From: Pelomonas sp. Root1237
Lineage (GTDB): Bacteria > Pseudomonadota > Gammaproteobacteria > Burkholderiales > Burkholderiaceae_C
Direction: 5' to 3'
DNA length: 64,000 nt
Assembly (NCBI RefSeq): GCF_001425055.1
Contig: NZ_LMDK01000016.1
Coordinates: forward strand, 471,803 to 535,802
Below the pieces are notes generated by a model. It made no database searches, was not told the origin of the DNA, and saw only the letters and a list, made by a program, of their open reading frames with translations. The first letter of the stretch is position 1. The number at the start of each line of letters is the position of its first letter. Below are positions 11,792 to 20,237 of the stretch, one piece after another. Position numbers and translations under genes: made by a program.

Positions 11792-12946
11792 ATGGCGTCC
11801 AAGCGCGATTACTACGAAATCCTCGGCGTCGCCAAAAACGCGACCGAGGAAGACATCAAGAAGGCCTACCGCAAGCTGGCCATGAAGCACCACCCCGACC
11901 GCAACCAGGGCGACGGGGCGAAGAAGTCCGAGGAAAGCTTCAAGGAGGCCAAGGAGGCCTACGAGATGCTGTCCGACGCGCAAAAGCGCGCGGCCTATGA
12001 CCAGTACGGCCATGCCGGCGTCGACCCCAACATGGGCGCCGGCCGCGGCGGCCCGGGCGCGGAAGGCTTTGGCGGCTTTGCCGAGGCCTTCGGCGACATC
12101 TTTGGCGACATCTTTGGCGGCCAAGGCGGCCAGCGCCGTGGTGCGGGCGGCGGCCAGCAGGTCTACCGCGGCAGTGACCTCAGCTACGCGATGGAGATCA
12201 CGCTCGAGGAAGCCGCCCGCGGCAAGGAAACGCAGATCCGCATTCCCAGTTGGGAAGGCTGCGAGACCTGTGGCGGCACCGGCGCCAAGCCTGGCACCAG
12301 CGCCAAGACCTGCGGGTCATGTCAGGGCTCGGGCACGGTGCACATGCGCCAAGGCTTCTTCAGCATCCAGCAGACCTGCCCGCACTGCCACGGCAGCGGC
12401 AAGATCATTCCCGACCCCTGCACCACCTGCAACGGCCAGGGCAAGGTCAAGAAGCAGAAGACGCTGGAAGTGAAGATCCCAGCCGGCATCAACGAGGGCA
12501 TGCGCATCCGCTCGGCGGGCAATGGCGAGCCGGGCGTGAATGGCGGCCCCAGCGGCGACCTCTACATCGAGATCCGCATCAAGCAGCACGAGATCTTCGA
12601 GCGCGATGGCGATGACCTGCATTGCACGATGCCGGTGTCCATGATCACCGCCGCCCTGGGCGGCAACATCGAAGTCCCCACGCTCGGCGGCAAGGCGGAG
12701 ATCGAACTGCCCGAAGGCACCCAGCACGGCAAGACCTTCCGGCTGCGTGGCAAGGGTATCAAGGGCGTGCGTTCGAGCTATCCGGGCGACCTGTACTGCC
12801 ACATCGCCATCGAGACGCCGGTCAAGCTGACCGAGCATCAGAAGAAGCTGCTCAAGGAGCTCGATGAGTCGCTGAAGAAAGGGGGCGAGCGCCACTCGCC
12901 CAACGCCAAGAGCTGGACGGATCGGGTCAAGGACCTGTTCAAGTAA
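11792..12946 (+). CDS. dnaJ: co-chaperone DnaJ (Hsp40)
   Basis: Delivers unfolded proteins to DnaK and stimulates its ATPase. The protein has 384 residues. The J domain occupies ~1-70 with the essential HPD at residues 34-36. A Gly/Phe-rich linker follows (~75-125). Four CxxCxGxG zinc motifs lie at about 156-220 ([32 protein letters not shown]), so this is a full type I DnaJ. The C-terminal substrate domains follow. The start ATG 11792 has GAAAGAAGA upstream. It closes the heat-shock block and is followed by a strong terminator. Confidence 0.98.
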   Translation: MASKRDYYEILGVAKNATEEDIKKAYRKLAMKHHPDRNQGDGAKKSEESFKEAKEAYEMLSDAQKRAAYDQYGHAGVDPNMGAGRGGPGAEGFGGFAEAFGDIFGDIFGGQGGQRRGAGGGQQVYRGSDLSYAMEITLEEAARGKETQIRIPSWEGCETCGGTGAKPGTSAKTCGSCQGSGTVHMRQGFFSIQQTCPHCHGSGKIIPDPCTTCNGQGKVKKQKTLEVKIPAGINEGMRIRSAGNGEPGVNGGPSGDLYIEIRIKQHEIFERDGDDLHCTMPVSMITAALGGNIEVPTLGGKAEIELPEGTQHGKTFRLRGKGIKGVRSSYPGDLYCHIAIETPVKLTEHQKKLLKELDESLKKGGERHSPNAKSWTDRVKDLFK

Positions 12947-12966
12947 GCGAGCACCAAACCGGTCAG

Positions 12967-13000
12967 AGCCGCGGCTTCCGCAAGGAGCCGCGGCTTTTTT
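12967..13000 (+). terminator. intrinsic terminator after dnaJ
   Basis: AGCCGCGGCT occurs twice (12967-12976 and 12986-12995). Because the ten-mer is its own reverse complement, the copies form a stem around a 9-base loop, followed by six T residues ending at 13000. Confidence 0.9.
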
Positions 13001-13078
13001 ACGCCTGTCACGCGCAGCCCGCCTGCGTCGTAAATCACGCCGCGCACCAAAAGAGCGAGTAAACGAGATCTCCCGACT

Positions 13079-13127
13079 TGACTCATAAACCCTAAAGTCC
13101 GTCGACTGTCACCCCAATGACTCATAA
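13079..13127. promoter_or_regulatory. paired TGACTCATAA direct repeats upstream of the response regulator
   Basis: The ten-mer TGACTCATAA occurs at 13079-13088 and again at 13118-13127, 39 bases apart, inside the 243-base gap between the dnaJ terminator and the response regulator gene. Such spacing suggests a two-site binding region, but no known regulator is assigned. Confidence 0.4.
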
Positions 13128-13189
13128 GTGACTTCTTCTGCGCGTCTCCCGATCAAAATCCACGGCCCGGCGCCGGGGCGGGAGGCCGC

Positions 13190-14830
13190 ATGTTCCTGAT
13201 GGACCAGACCATCCAGACGGCGTCGGCGTTGATCATCGACAGCAACGCCAACTCACGCAGCCTGATGTCGGCGCAGTTGCGCGACCTGGGTGTCGGCACC
13301 GTGCGCCAGACGCCACGCGTGAAGGATGCGCGGGTGATGCTGGAGCATCAGACGTTTGACATCGTGCTGTGCGACTACCACTTCGACAGCAGCGACACCT
13401 CGGGCCAGGACCTGCTCGACGAACTCCGTCGTGAAGGCCTGCTGCCCTATTCCACGGTCTTCGTCATGGTGACGAGCGAGGCCACGTACGCCAAGGTGGC
13501 CGAGGCCGCTGAAGCCGCGCTCGACGCCTACCTCATCAAGCCCTACACCAGCGCCAACCTCGCCGAGCGCCTGGCCAGTGCGCGCCACCGCAAGCGCGTG
13601 CTCAAGGGCATCTTCGAGGCCATCGAGAACCAGGACTTCGAGACCGCTGCCAACCTCTGCCTGGCGCGCTTCGATGCCAAGGACAAGTACTGGCTCTATG
13701 CCGCGCGCATCGGTGCCGAGTTGCTGCTGCGGCTGAAGCGCTTCGACGACGCGCGCACGCTGTACGAGGCCATCATCGCTGCCAAGACCGTGCCCTGGGC
13801 GCGACTGGGCGTGGCGCGTACCGAGGTGGCCAGCGGCAATTTGCAGGCCGCGCGCCGCACGCTGGAAAACCTCACCGGCGACCTGCCCGACTACGCCGAC
13901 TCGCATGACCTGATGGGCCATGTGCAGATGGAACAGGGCGACCTCGCCCAGGCACTCAAGACCTATCAGACCGCCGCGACGCTGACGCCCGGCTGCCTGC
14001 TGCGCCTGCAGCGCTGCGGCTCACTGGGTTTTTACGCCGGCCAGCGCGCCGAGGCGCTGAAGATGCTGGAGCGCGCCATGTCCCAGGGCCTGCGCTCCAA
14101 GCTCTTCGACATGCTCAGCCTCGTGCTGATCGGCCTGATGCGCTTTGACGCGAAGGACCACAAGGGCTTCAAGTACACCCACGACGCGCTGGCCGCCGCG
14201 CTGGAACGCGCGCCGGGCTCCATCCGGCTGCAGCGCTTTGACCTGGTCTTGCGCGGCCTGGCCTTCCTGCTGGAGCGCCGTGTCGGCCAGGCCCTGGTCA
14301 TGGCACGCGAGGTCACCGAGCATGCCCAGAGCGGCAACTTCGACCTCGAGGCGGCCTCGCTGCTGACGGCGCTGTGGATACGCTTGTCCAGCCAGGAGGT
14401 CGAGCTTGAAGAGATGATGCCCATTCTGCGCGGCCTGGGCACGCGCTACTGCTCGGCCAAGGCCAGCACCGAGATCCTCGTGTCCATGTCCGAAGGCCAC
14501 CAGGGCGCGGCCGAGCAGTTCCGCGATTGTCACCAGCAGATCTTCAATGTCGCCGAGACGGCCATGCGCCACTCGCTGCGCGGCAGTGCCAAGGTGGCCG
14601 TCGAGCTGCTGATCCAGCAGGGCGAGGCCACGCGCAACGCCAAGCTCATCGACATGGCCGGCCTGGTGCTGAAACGCCATGCCGAGAAGATCGAAGGCGC
14701 TTCAAGCCTTGCCGAACAGATCGACGACCTGCACGGGCGCTATGTGAAGCCCATGGGCGGCGGGCCAGGCAAGGCGCGGGCCGCGGGCGGCGTCACGCTG
14801 CGCGCGGCGACGGCCGAAATCGCCGCTTGA
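13190..14830 (+). CDS. response regulator receiver protein with TPR-like C-terminal repeat domain
   Basis: A 546-residue soluble protein. Residues ~10-130 are a CheY-type receiver with acidic D17, phospho-acceptor D62 in LCDYHF, T95/S96, and K117 in LIKPYT, so it should be phosphorylated. Residues ~145-500 are helical repeats resembling tetratricopeptide repeats (for example AEALKMLERAMSQGLRS and DLAQALKTYQTAATLTPG), which usually bind proteins. There is no DNA-binding domain. ATG 13190 has GGGAGG closely upstream; the second Met (residue 4) is an alternative. No kinase gene is adjacent; the nearest is the hybrid kinase at 20.8 kb. The output partner is unknown. Confidence 0.85.
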   Translation: MFLMDQTIQTASALIIDSNANSRSLMSAQLRDLGVGTVRQTPRVKDARVMLEHQTFDIVLCDYHFDSSDTSGQDLLDELRREGLLPYSTVFVMVTSEATYAKVAEAAEAALDAYLIKPYTSANLAERLASARHRKRVLKGIFEAIENQDFETAANLCLARFDAKDKYWLYAARIGAELLLRLKRFDDARTLYEAIIAAKTVPWARLGVARTEVASGNLQAARRTLENLTGDLPDYADSHDLMGHVQMEQGDLAQALKTYQTAATLTPGCLLRLQRCGSLGFYAGQRAEALKMLERAMSQGLRSKLFDMLSLVLIGLMRFDAKDHKGFKYTHDALAAALERAPGSIRLQRFDLVLRGLAFLLERRVGQALVMAREVTEHAQSGNFDLEAASLLTALWIRLSSQEVELEEMMPILRGLGTRYCSAKASTEILVSMSEGHQGAAEQFRDCHQQIFNVAETAMRHSLRGSAKVAVELLIQQGEATRNAKLIDMAGLVLKRHAEKIEGASSLAEQIDDLHGRYVKPMGGGPGKARAAGGVTLRAATAEIAA

Positions 14831-14900
14831 GCTGACCCGGCGCTGTCGGCCACGTATCACCCGAGACGCCAGCCCGCGCGGGGCCGCGAGAATGCGTCGC

Positions 14901-14926
14901 CGCCTCTTTCCGCCTCTTTCCGCCTC
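14901..14926 (+). repeat. 10-bp tandem repeat directly before eptA
   Basis: The unit CGCCTCTTTC occurs twice exactly (14901-14920) and then partially (CGCCTC, 14921-14926), ending three bases before the eptA start. It occupies the position where a Shine-Dalgarno would be expected and none is visible. Confidence 0.55.
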
Positions 14927-14929
14927 CTG

Positions 14930-16600
14930 ATGCCTTTGCTCAAGCGCCTGCTGGCCTGGTTCCAGCCCGACACCTCGCGTCCCCTCACCCAGGCCTGGCT
15001 GGCCGCCCTGTGGATGGGGTTGCTGGCCAATTGGCCGCTGTGGCAGCAACTGCACGGCATGGCCGATGTGCGCCCCTTCTTCATCCTTGCCTTTGCCGGC
15101 ATGGTCACCGCCGCGACCGGCGCGCTGCTGAGCCTGCTGGCCTGGCCGCGCTTCATCAAGGGCCTGCTCGTCGTGCTGCTGCTGAGCGCCGGCGCGCTGG
15201 CCCACTTCATCGGCAGCTACGGCATCGTCTTCGACCCCACCATGGTCACGAACATGGTGCAGACCGACGTGCGCGAAACGCGCGACCTGCTGAGCTGGCG
15301 GCTGCTCGTCAGCATCGGACTGCTGGGCGCCCTGCCCGCCTGGTGGTTGCTGCGCCGGCCCACCGCGCCGCGGCAGGCCCTGCCAAAGCGCCTGGGCGGC
15401 AACGTCGTCGCCTTTGGCCTCGGCCTCGTCGCGATGGTGCTGCTGGCGTTGAGCGTGTTTGCCGATCTGTCATCGACGATGCGCAACTACAAGACCATCC
15501 GCTACATGGTCACGCCGCTGAACGCGGTCTATTCGATCAGCAGTGCCGCGCTGCGCCGCCAGGCCGCACCCAGCGGCCCGCCCGCCGTCATCGGCGTCGA
15601 CGCCCGGCTGCTGCCGCGCGCGGAAGGGGCCAGGCCGCCGTTGCTGCTGTTCGTCGTCGGCGAGACGGCGCGCTCCATGAACTTCAGCCTGAACGGCTAC
15701 GCACGGCAAACGAACCCGGAGCTGGCCAAGCTGCCAAGCTCAAATCTGATCAGCCTGCGCCAGGTCACCTCCTGTGGCACCGCCACGGCGGCCTCCCTGC
15801 CCTGCATGTTTTCGCCGCTGGGCCGCGAGGCTTTTGGCGACGTGAAGGGTACGCAGGAAAACCTGCTCGACGTGCTGCAACGCGCCGGCCTGGCCGTGCT
15901 GTGGCTGGACAACCAGAGCGGCTGCAAAGGCCTTTGCGACCGCGTGCCCAACAGCTCAACAGCCAAGCTGCCTGAAGGCGCGGCTCCGCTGCCGGCGGGC
16001 CTGTGCGATGGCGAAGAATGCTTCGACGAAGCTTTGCTGCATGAGTTGGACAAACGCATCGCGGCGCTGGATCCGGCGCGTGTGAAGCGTGGCCTCGTCC
16101 TCGTCATGCACCAGATGGGCAGTCACGGCCCGGCCTACTTCAAGCGCTCACCGCCCGACCTCAAGCCCTTCCAGCCCGAGTGCAAGAGCAACGCGCTGCA
16201 GCAGTGCCCGCGCGAGCAGGTCGTCAATGGCTATGACAACACCCTGGTGACGACCGACCGGCTGCTGGCGCGCAGCATCGCCTGGCTGCAGGCGCAACAA
16301 GCCTTCGATGTGGGCATGCTCTACGTCTCTGACCACGGCGAGTCGCTGGGCGAGAACGGCCTCTATCTGCACGGCATGCCCTATGCCATGGCGCCGGCCG
16401 AGCAAACGCATGTGCCCATGGTGCTGTGGGTGCCCGAGGGTGGAGGGCTGGCTGCGTCGCTGAAGCCCGGCTGCCTGCAAGGCCTGCGCGACAAGCCCGC
16501 CTCGCACGACAACCTCTTCCACACCGCGATGGGTTGGGTGGGCGCTCGGTCGGACGTCTACAAGGCCGATTGGGATTTGCTCGCCGGCTGCCGGCGCTAG
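14930..16600 (+). CDS. eptA: lipid A phosphoethanolamine transferase, EptA type
   Basis: Inner-membrane enzyme that transfers phosphoethanolamine to lipid A, a change that lowers binding of cationic peptides such as polymyxin. The 556-residue protein has about five N-terminal membrane helices (residues ~20-180) and a periplasmic sulfatase-fold domain. The catalytic Thr is T284 in TSCGTATAASLPCMFS. Metal ligands are visible as E245 in VVGETARSMNFSLNGY, D468/H469 in YVSDHGESLGENGLYLHG, and H399. Six or more paired cysteines in the soluble domain match the disulfides of the family. No PmrAB-type regulators are adjacent. It overlaps the convergent radical SAM gene by four bases (CTAG). Other phosphoethanolamine transferases such as EptB or CptA are less likely from the motif set. 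Confidence 0.88.
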   Translation: MPLLKRLLAWFQPDTSRPLTQAWLAALWMGLLANWPLWQQLHGMADVRPFFILAFAGMVTAATGALLSLLAWPRFIKGLLVVLLLSAGALAHFIGSYGIVFDPTMVTNMVQTDVRETRDLLSWRLLVSIGLLGALPAWWLLRRPTAPRQALPKRLGGNVVAFGLGLVAMVLLALSVFADLSSTMRNYKTIRYMVTPLNAVYSISSAALRRQAAPSGPPAVIGVDARLLPRAEGARPPLLLFVVGETARSMNFSLNGYARQTNPELAKLPSSNLISLRQVTSCGTATAASLPCMFSPLGREAFGDVKGTQENLLDVLQRAGLAVLWLDNQSGCKGLCDRVPNSSTAKLPEGAAPLPAGLCDGEECFDEALLHELDKRIAALDPARVKRGLVLVMHQMGSHGPAYFKRSPPDLKPFQPECKSNALQQCPREQVVNGYDNTLVTTDRLLARSIAWLQAQQAFDVGMLYVSDHGESLGENGLYLHGMPYAMAPAEQTHVPMVLWVPEGGGLAASLKPGCLQGLRDKPASHDNLFHTAMGWVGARSDVYKADWDLLAGCRR

Positions 16601-17721
16601 AACAGGCTCCCCTGCGCTGACGGTTTGCGTGGCGGTGTGAACAGCGCCAGTTGCACCGGCCGCCGCTTGTTGCGCAGGCCCAGCTTGTGGACGGCCCGCT
16701 GGAAGCGCGCCTGCAGCAGCTGAGCCCACACGCCTTCGCCGGTAAAGCGCGTGCCGAAGCGAGCGTCGTTGTCTTTGCCGCCGCGCATGTCGCGGATGCG
16801 CGCCATGACACGCTCGGCGCGGTCGGGGAAGTGGCGCTGCAGCCAGTCCTGAAACAGCGGATTCACCTCCCAGGGCAGGCGCACCGGGATGCTGAACGCC
16901 GAACTCGCCCCGGCCGCAGCAGCGGCTTCGAGGATGCGTTCCAGCTCGGGCTCGTTGATGAAGGGAATGATGGGCGACACGCTGACGCCCACGGGCACGC
17001 CAGCCTCGGCCAGTGCCTGGATGGTGCGCAGCCGCCGCGCGGGTGCCGCAGCGCGTGGCTCGAGGATGCGGGCGAGGTCGTTGTCCAGCGTCGTCACCGA
17101 CAGATAGACCGACACCAGGCCCTGGGCGGCCATCGGCGCGATCAGGTCCAGGTCGCGCTCGATGCCGCTGCTCTTGGTGACGACCGAGAACGGGTGGCTG
17201 CACTCCGCCAGCACCTCGACGATGCGGCGCGTGATGCCCAGCTTGCGTTCAACCGGTTGGTAAGCATCGGTGGCCGTGCCCAGCACCAGCGACTTGGGCA
17301 CGTACTTGGCACCGGCCAGCGTTTCACGCAGACGCTCGGCCGCATTGACCTTGGCCACGATGCGGGTCTCGAAGTCCAGCCCCGGCGACAGATTCAGATA
17401 GCTGTGCGTGGGCCGCGCAAAGCAGTAGATGCAGCCGTGCTCGCAGCCTCGATACGGGTTGATGGAGTAGTCGAAGGAGATGTCGGGCGACTGGTTGCTG
17501 GTGACGATCTTCTTGGCGTGCTCTTCGATGATCTGCGTGGCCACCGGCACATGCTCTTCGCCGGCCTCCTGGTCCAGCGAACCCCAGCCGTCGTCGTACT
17601 GCTCACGCTCGCGCTGCTCGAAGCGATGGGGCATGGCGGTGGCCGTGCCACGGCCCTTGATGGAGTCGATCGGGACGAGGGCCGGCTGGGCGGCGGCAAT
17701 GCGGGTGGGAGCAGGCGACAT
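16597..17721 (-). CDS. PA0069-family radical SAM protein (SplB-like), SOS-controlled
   Basis: A 374-residue radical S-adenosylmethionine enzyme related to spore photoproduct lyase. The iron-sulfur cluster ligands are the three cysteines of YRGCEHGCIYCFARP. The family-typical start IKGRGTATAMPHRFE and the end RPVQLALFTPP are present. The substrate is not known for the family. The start ATG at 17721 is contiguous with a perfect LexA box (17721-17740), and no Shine-Dalgarno fits between them, so the mRNA may be leaderless. The Pseudomonas aeruginosa homologue PA0069 belongs to the reported SOS regulon (established knowledge), so a DNA damage role is a reasonable inference. It converges on eptA with a shared CTAG. 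Confidence 0.9.
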   Translation of the reverse strand: MSPAPTRIAAAQPALVPIDSIKGRGTATAMPHRFEQREREQYDDGWGSLDQEAGEEHVPVATQIIEEHAKKIVTSNQSPDISFDYSINPYRGCEHGCIYCFARPTHSYLNLSPGLDFETRIVAKVNAAERLRETLAGAKYVPKSLVLGTATDAYQPVERKLGITRRIVEVLAECSHPFSVVTKSSGIERDLDLIAPMAAQGLVSVYLSVTTLDNDLARILEPRAAAPARRLRTIQALAEAGVPVGVSVSPIIPFINEPELERILEAAAAAGASSAFSIPVRLPWEVNPLFQDWLQRHFPDRAERVMARIRDMRGGKDNDARFGTRFTGEGVWAQLLQARFQRAVHKLGLRNKRRPVQLALFTPPRKPSAQGSLF

Positions 17722-17740
17722 ACTGTAAATATATACAGTA
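17721..17740 (-). promoter_or_regulatory. LexA (SOS) box
   Basis: TACTGTAAATATATACAGTA contains CTGT-N8-ACAG with fully paired flanks, matching the LexA consensus. Its last base is the A of the radical SAM start codon. A -10-like TATATT lies inside the box on the minus strand, six bases before the ATG, so LexA binding would block the promoter directly. Confidence 0.88.
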
Positions 17741-17815
17741 TTTTGACGATATTCCAGGCAAACCCCGCGCCTCCTCGGGATGGTGGCGTGACACGCCTTG
17801 CGTAGAGTCCGCCCG

Positions 17816-18559
17816 ATGCCCCATCCACTTGCGCGGCCCTGGCCGCTGTTGCTTCTTGCCCTGGCCGCGACCTGCGGCGCCGCCTCACCCCTGCCGACCC
17901 CGGGGCACTACCGCATCGATGGCGAAGCCACCATGCGCAGCGGCAGCGGCCCCCTGTTGGTCGAACGCGTCGAGCGCTGGGACGGCAGCAACGGCAACCG
18001 CTTCATCACCACGCGGGCCGACGGCCGCTCCCACCAACAGACCTATGCCGGCACCGAGCCGGTGACCTGGTGCGTGCCGGCTGCCTCGGTGCCGCCCAAC
18101 CAGTTGCCCGACCGCTGCAAGACACGCTGGTGGCCGGCACAGGGCGGCACCCTGCTGCAGGCCGAGTGCCAGGCCGGCCGGCTGCAGGAGCAATGGAAGC
18201 AGCTCGACGCCAAGACCTGGGAGCGGCAGATGCGCCTCACGCTCGCGCCGGGAGGCGGTGGCAGCGACCCCGCGGCTGCTCTGGCCATGGTCGAGCGGGG
18301 CCTGTCGCCAGCCGAGGCCGCCAAAGCCCGCGCGGCGATCGCGGCCCTGCCCTCGGCCCAGGGCCGGGCCGCCGCGATGGCGCCGGTCTACGAAAAGATC
18401 GAGGCCACCATCCGCAACGGCAAGCCGGAGGAAGCAGCCGCCGCGCGCCAGCAACTGGCCGCCCTGCAAGCCGCCCAAGGCGGCAGTGGCGTGACGTGGA
18501 CGACGACGCTGACCGAGCGCTGGACACTCACCGGCGATCACTGCAAGCCGGGCTCCTGA
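17816..18559 (+). CDS. DUF3617 family exported protein
   Basis: A 247-residue exported protein of unknown function. ATG 17816 gives a signal peptide (MPHPLARPWPLLLLALAATC, cleavage after GAA); an in-frame TTG at 17798 would only add six residues. The mature part begins with the DUF3617 pattern PTPGHYRIDGEATMRSG and contains four cysteines (TWCVP, DRCKT, AECQ, DHCKP). That count suggests two disulfides, consistent with the periplasm. The C-terminal third is Ala/Gln-rich and helical. It is transcribed away from the LexA-controlled gene; no operon partner is obvious. Confidence 0.75.
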   Translation: MPHPLARPWPLLLLALAATCGAASPLPTPGHYRIDGEATMRSGSGPLLVERVERWDGSNGNRFITTRADGRSHQQTYAGTEPVTWCVPAASVPPNQLPDRCKTRWWPAQGGTLLQAECQAGRLQEQWKQLDAKTWERQMRLTLAPGGGGSDPAAALAMVERGLSPAEAAKARAAIAALPSAQGRAAAMAPVYEKIEATIRNGKPEEAAAARQQLAALQAAQGGSGVTWTTTLTERWTLTGDHCKPGS

Positions 18560-18653
18560 AACGCAGCCGCGACCGCGAGAACGCGGCCGAGATAATCCGC
18601 CCGCTTTCCCCTTGGCGACTTTTGCCCTTTTGGCAGGTGCCCTCGTCCGCCCA

Positions 18654-19955
18654 ATGCCTCTCGAAGCGATTCCCGGCACCCCCGCCCGACTGCGCGATCA
18701 GCGCGACTACATGCGCCTGCTGGGGGCCCGCGTGACCGGCGGCGCAGCCAACCAGATGCTGATGGTGGCCCTGGGCTGGCAGATGTACGACCTCACCTCC
18801 AGCGCCTGGGACCTGGGCCTGGTCGGCCTCGCGCAATTCCTGCCTGCCCTGCTGCTCACCTTGCCGGCCGGCCATGTCGTGGATCAGCACGACCGGCGCC
18901 TGCTGCTGGCCGCCAGCCTGGGCCTGCAACTCGTTGCCGCGGCCTGCCTGGCGCTGTCCAGCGCCAGTGGCTGGGTGGGGCCGAACATGATCCTGATGCT
19001 GTCCGTGCTGCTGGGCTGCGCCCGCGCACTGCAGATGCCATCGCAGCAGGCCCTGATGCCGACGCTTGTGCCCCCCATGCTGCTGCCCCGTGCCGTGGCG
19101 GCGGCCAGCTCGTCGATGCAGGTGGCCATCATTGCGGGCCCGGCCCTGGGCGGCGTGCTCTATGCGCTCGGGCCCTGGGCGACGGGTGCTGCCGCGCGCG
19201 GCGATGCGGCGCATTGGGGCGCGGCCATCGTCTACGGCGTCTCGCTGCTGTTGCTCGCCGCGGCGATAGCCAGCGTGTTGACGATCCGCCATCGCGCTGC
19301 GCCGTTGCGCCGTGCGGCCCCCGACCTGGCGCAGCTGACGGCCGGCATCCGTTTCATCTGGCAGAGGCCCGTCTTGCTCGGTGCAATCTCGCTGGACCTG
19401 TTCGCCGTGCTGCTCGGCGGTGCCACGGCCCTGCTGCCCATCTTCGCGCGCGACATCCTGCACACCGGCCCCGAGGGGCTGGGCCTGCTGCGCTCGGCCC
19501 CGGCCCTGGGCGCCGTCGTCGTCGGCGTCTGGCTGGCCCGCCACCCCATCGCACACCGCGCCGGCCACTGGCTGCTCGGCGCCGTGGCGGTGTTCGGCTT
19601 GACGATGATCGCGTTTGCGCTGACGACCTCCTTCCTGGTCGCCTTCGCCGTGCTGGCCGTCAGCGGTGCGGCCGACATGTTCAGCGTCGTCATCCGCCAG
19701 TCCCTGGTGCAGCTCGAGACGCCGGACGAGATGCGCGGCCGCGTCGGCGCCGTGAATTCGGTCTTCATCGGCGCGAGCAACCAGTTGGGCGAGTTCGAGT
19801 CCGGCGCAACGGCGGCCCTGCTTGGCCCGGTCGGCTCAGTGCTGCTCGGCGGCATCGGCACGGTGGCCATCGTCGCGCTTTGGTTCAAGGTCTTCCCGGC
19901 GCTGGCACGGCGAGACAGCCTGCAACCCGAGTCGCGCGAAACGTTGGTGCGTTGA
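18654..19955 (+). CDS. MFS transporter (EntS-like exporter family)
   Basis: A 433-residue inner-membrane transporter with about 12 hydrophobic segments. ATG 18654 begins MPLEAIPGTPARLRDQRDYM. The MFS cytoplasmic loop signature appears as AGHVVDQHDRRLLL after helix 2, and the segment ETPDEMRGRVGAVNSVFIGASNQLGEFESG is characteristic of the MFS_3/EntS group. Members export siderophores and small molecules; the substrate here is unknown. A TTG at 18612 could add 14 residues, but neither start has a convincing ribosome site. Confidence 0.85.
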   Translation: MPLEAIPGTPARLRDQRDYMRLLGARVTGGAANQMLMVALGWQMYDLTSSAWDLGLVGLAQFLPALLLTLPAGHVVDQHDRRLLLAASLGLQLVAAACLALSSASGWVGPNMILMLSVLLGCARALQMPSQQALMPTLVPPMLLPRAVAAASSSMQVAIIAGPALGGVLYALGPWATGAAARGDAAHWGAAIVYGVSLLLLAAAIASVLTIRHRAAPLRRAAPDLAQLTAGIRFIWQRPVLLGAISLDLFAVLLGGATALLPIFARDILHTGPEGLGLLRSAPALGAVVVGVWLARHPIAHRAGHWLLGAVAVFGLTMIAFALTTSFLVAFAVLAVSGAADMFSVVIRQSLVQLETPDEMRGRVGAVNSVFIGASNQLGEFESGATAALLGPVGSVLLGGIGTVAIVALWFKVFPALARRDSLQPESRETLVR

Positions 19956-20059
19956 TCGCGCCGACTACGCGTAGGCCACGACCTACATCTCCACGCGGCC
20001 TCGGCGAGATGGCTGGCCCACGCGCCGGCGACTAGATTTGAACGGTCGGAAGCCAGGAG

Positions 20060-20132
20060 CTGTAGCCTCAACAGGCCGCTCAACAGGCCAACGGCGGAAC
20101 GCTCGACGCCTCGCGTCGAGCGTTCTCTTTTT
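20060..20132 (+). ncRNA. candidate small RNA with tandem CTCAACAGGCC motifs
   Basis: The 282-base gap between the MFS gene and the DUF421 gene holds no gene. Its middle carries two adjacent copies of CTCAACAGGCC (20067-20077 and 20079-20089) followed by a very strong terminator ending near 20132. A weak promoter (TTGAAC at 20038, TGTAGC 17 bases on) lies just upstream. Tandem single-stranded motifs plus a terminator is the layout of many base-pairing RNAs. This is inference. Confidence 0.4.
20097..20132 (+). terminator. strong intrinsic terminator
   Basis: A perfect 13-base stem (20097-20109 with 20113-20125) closes a 3-base loop and is followed by TCTTTTT. It lies 142 bases after the MFS stop codon, too far to be an ordinary end for that gene unless the transcript carries a long tail. 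Confidence 0.9.
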
Positions 20133-20237
20133 GCCCAACGCTTCGGAACGCCGCCAGGCACACGGCTTGCCCATCGCCCATCACATGAGCAGCGTCCGCA
20201 TCCAACCCTTCAATCCCGACAAGATGAGGAGGTGAAC

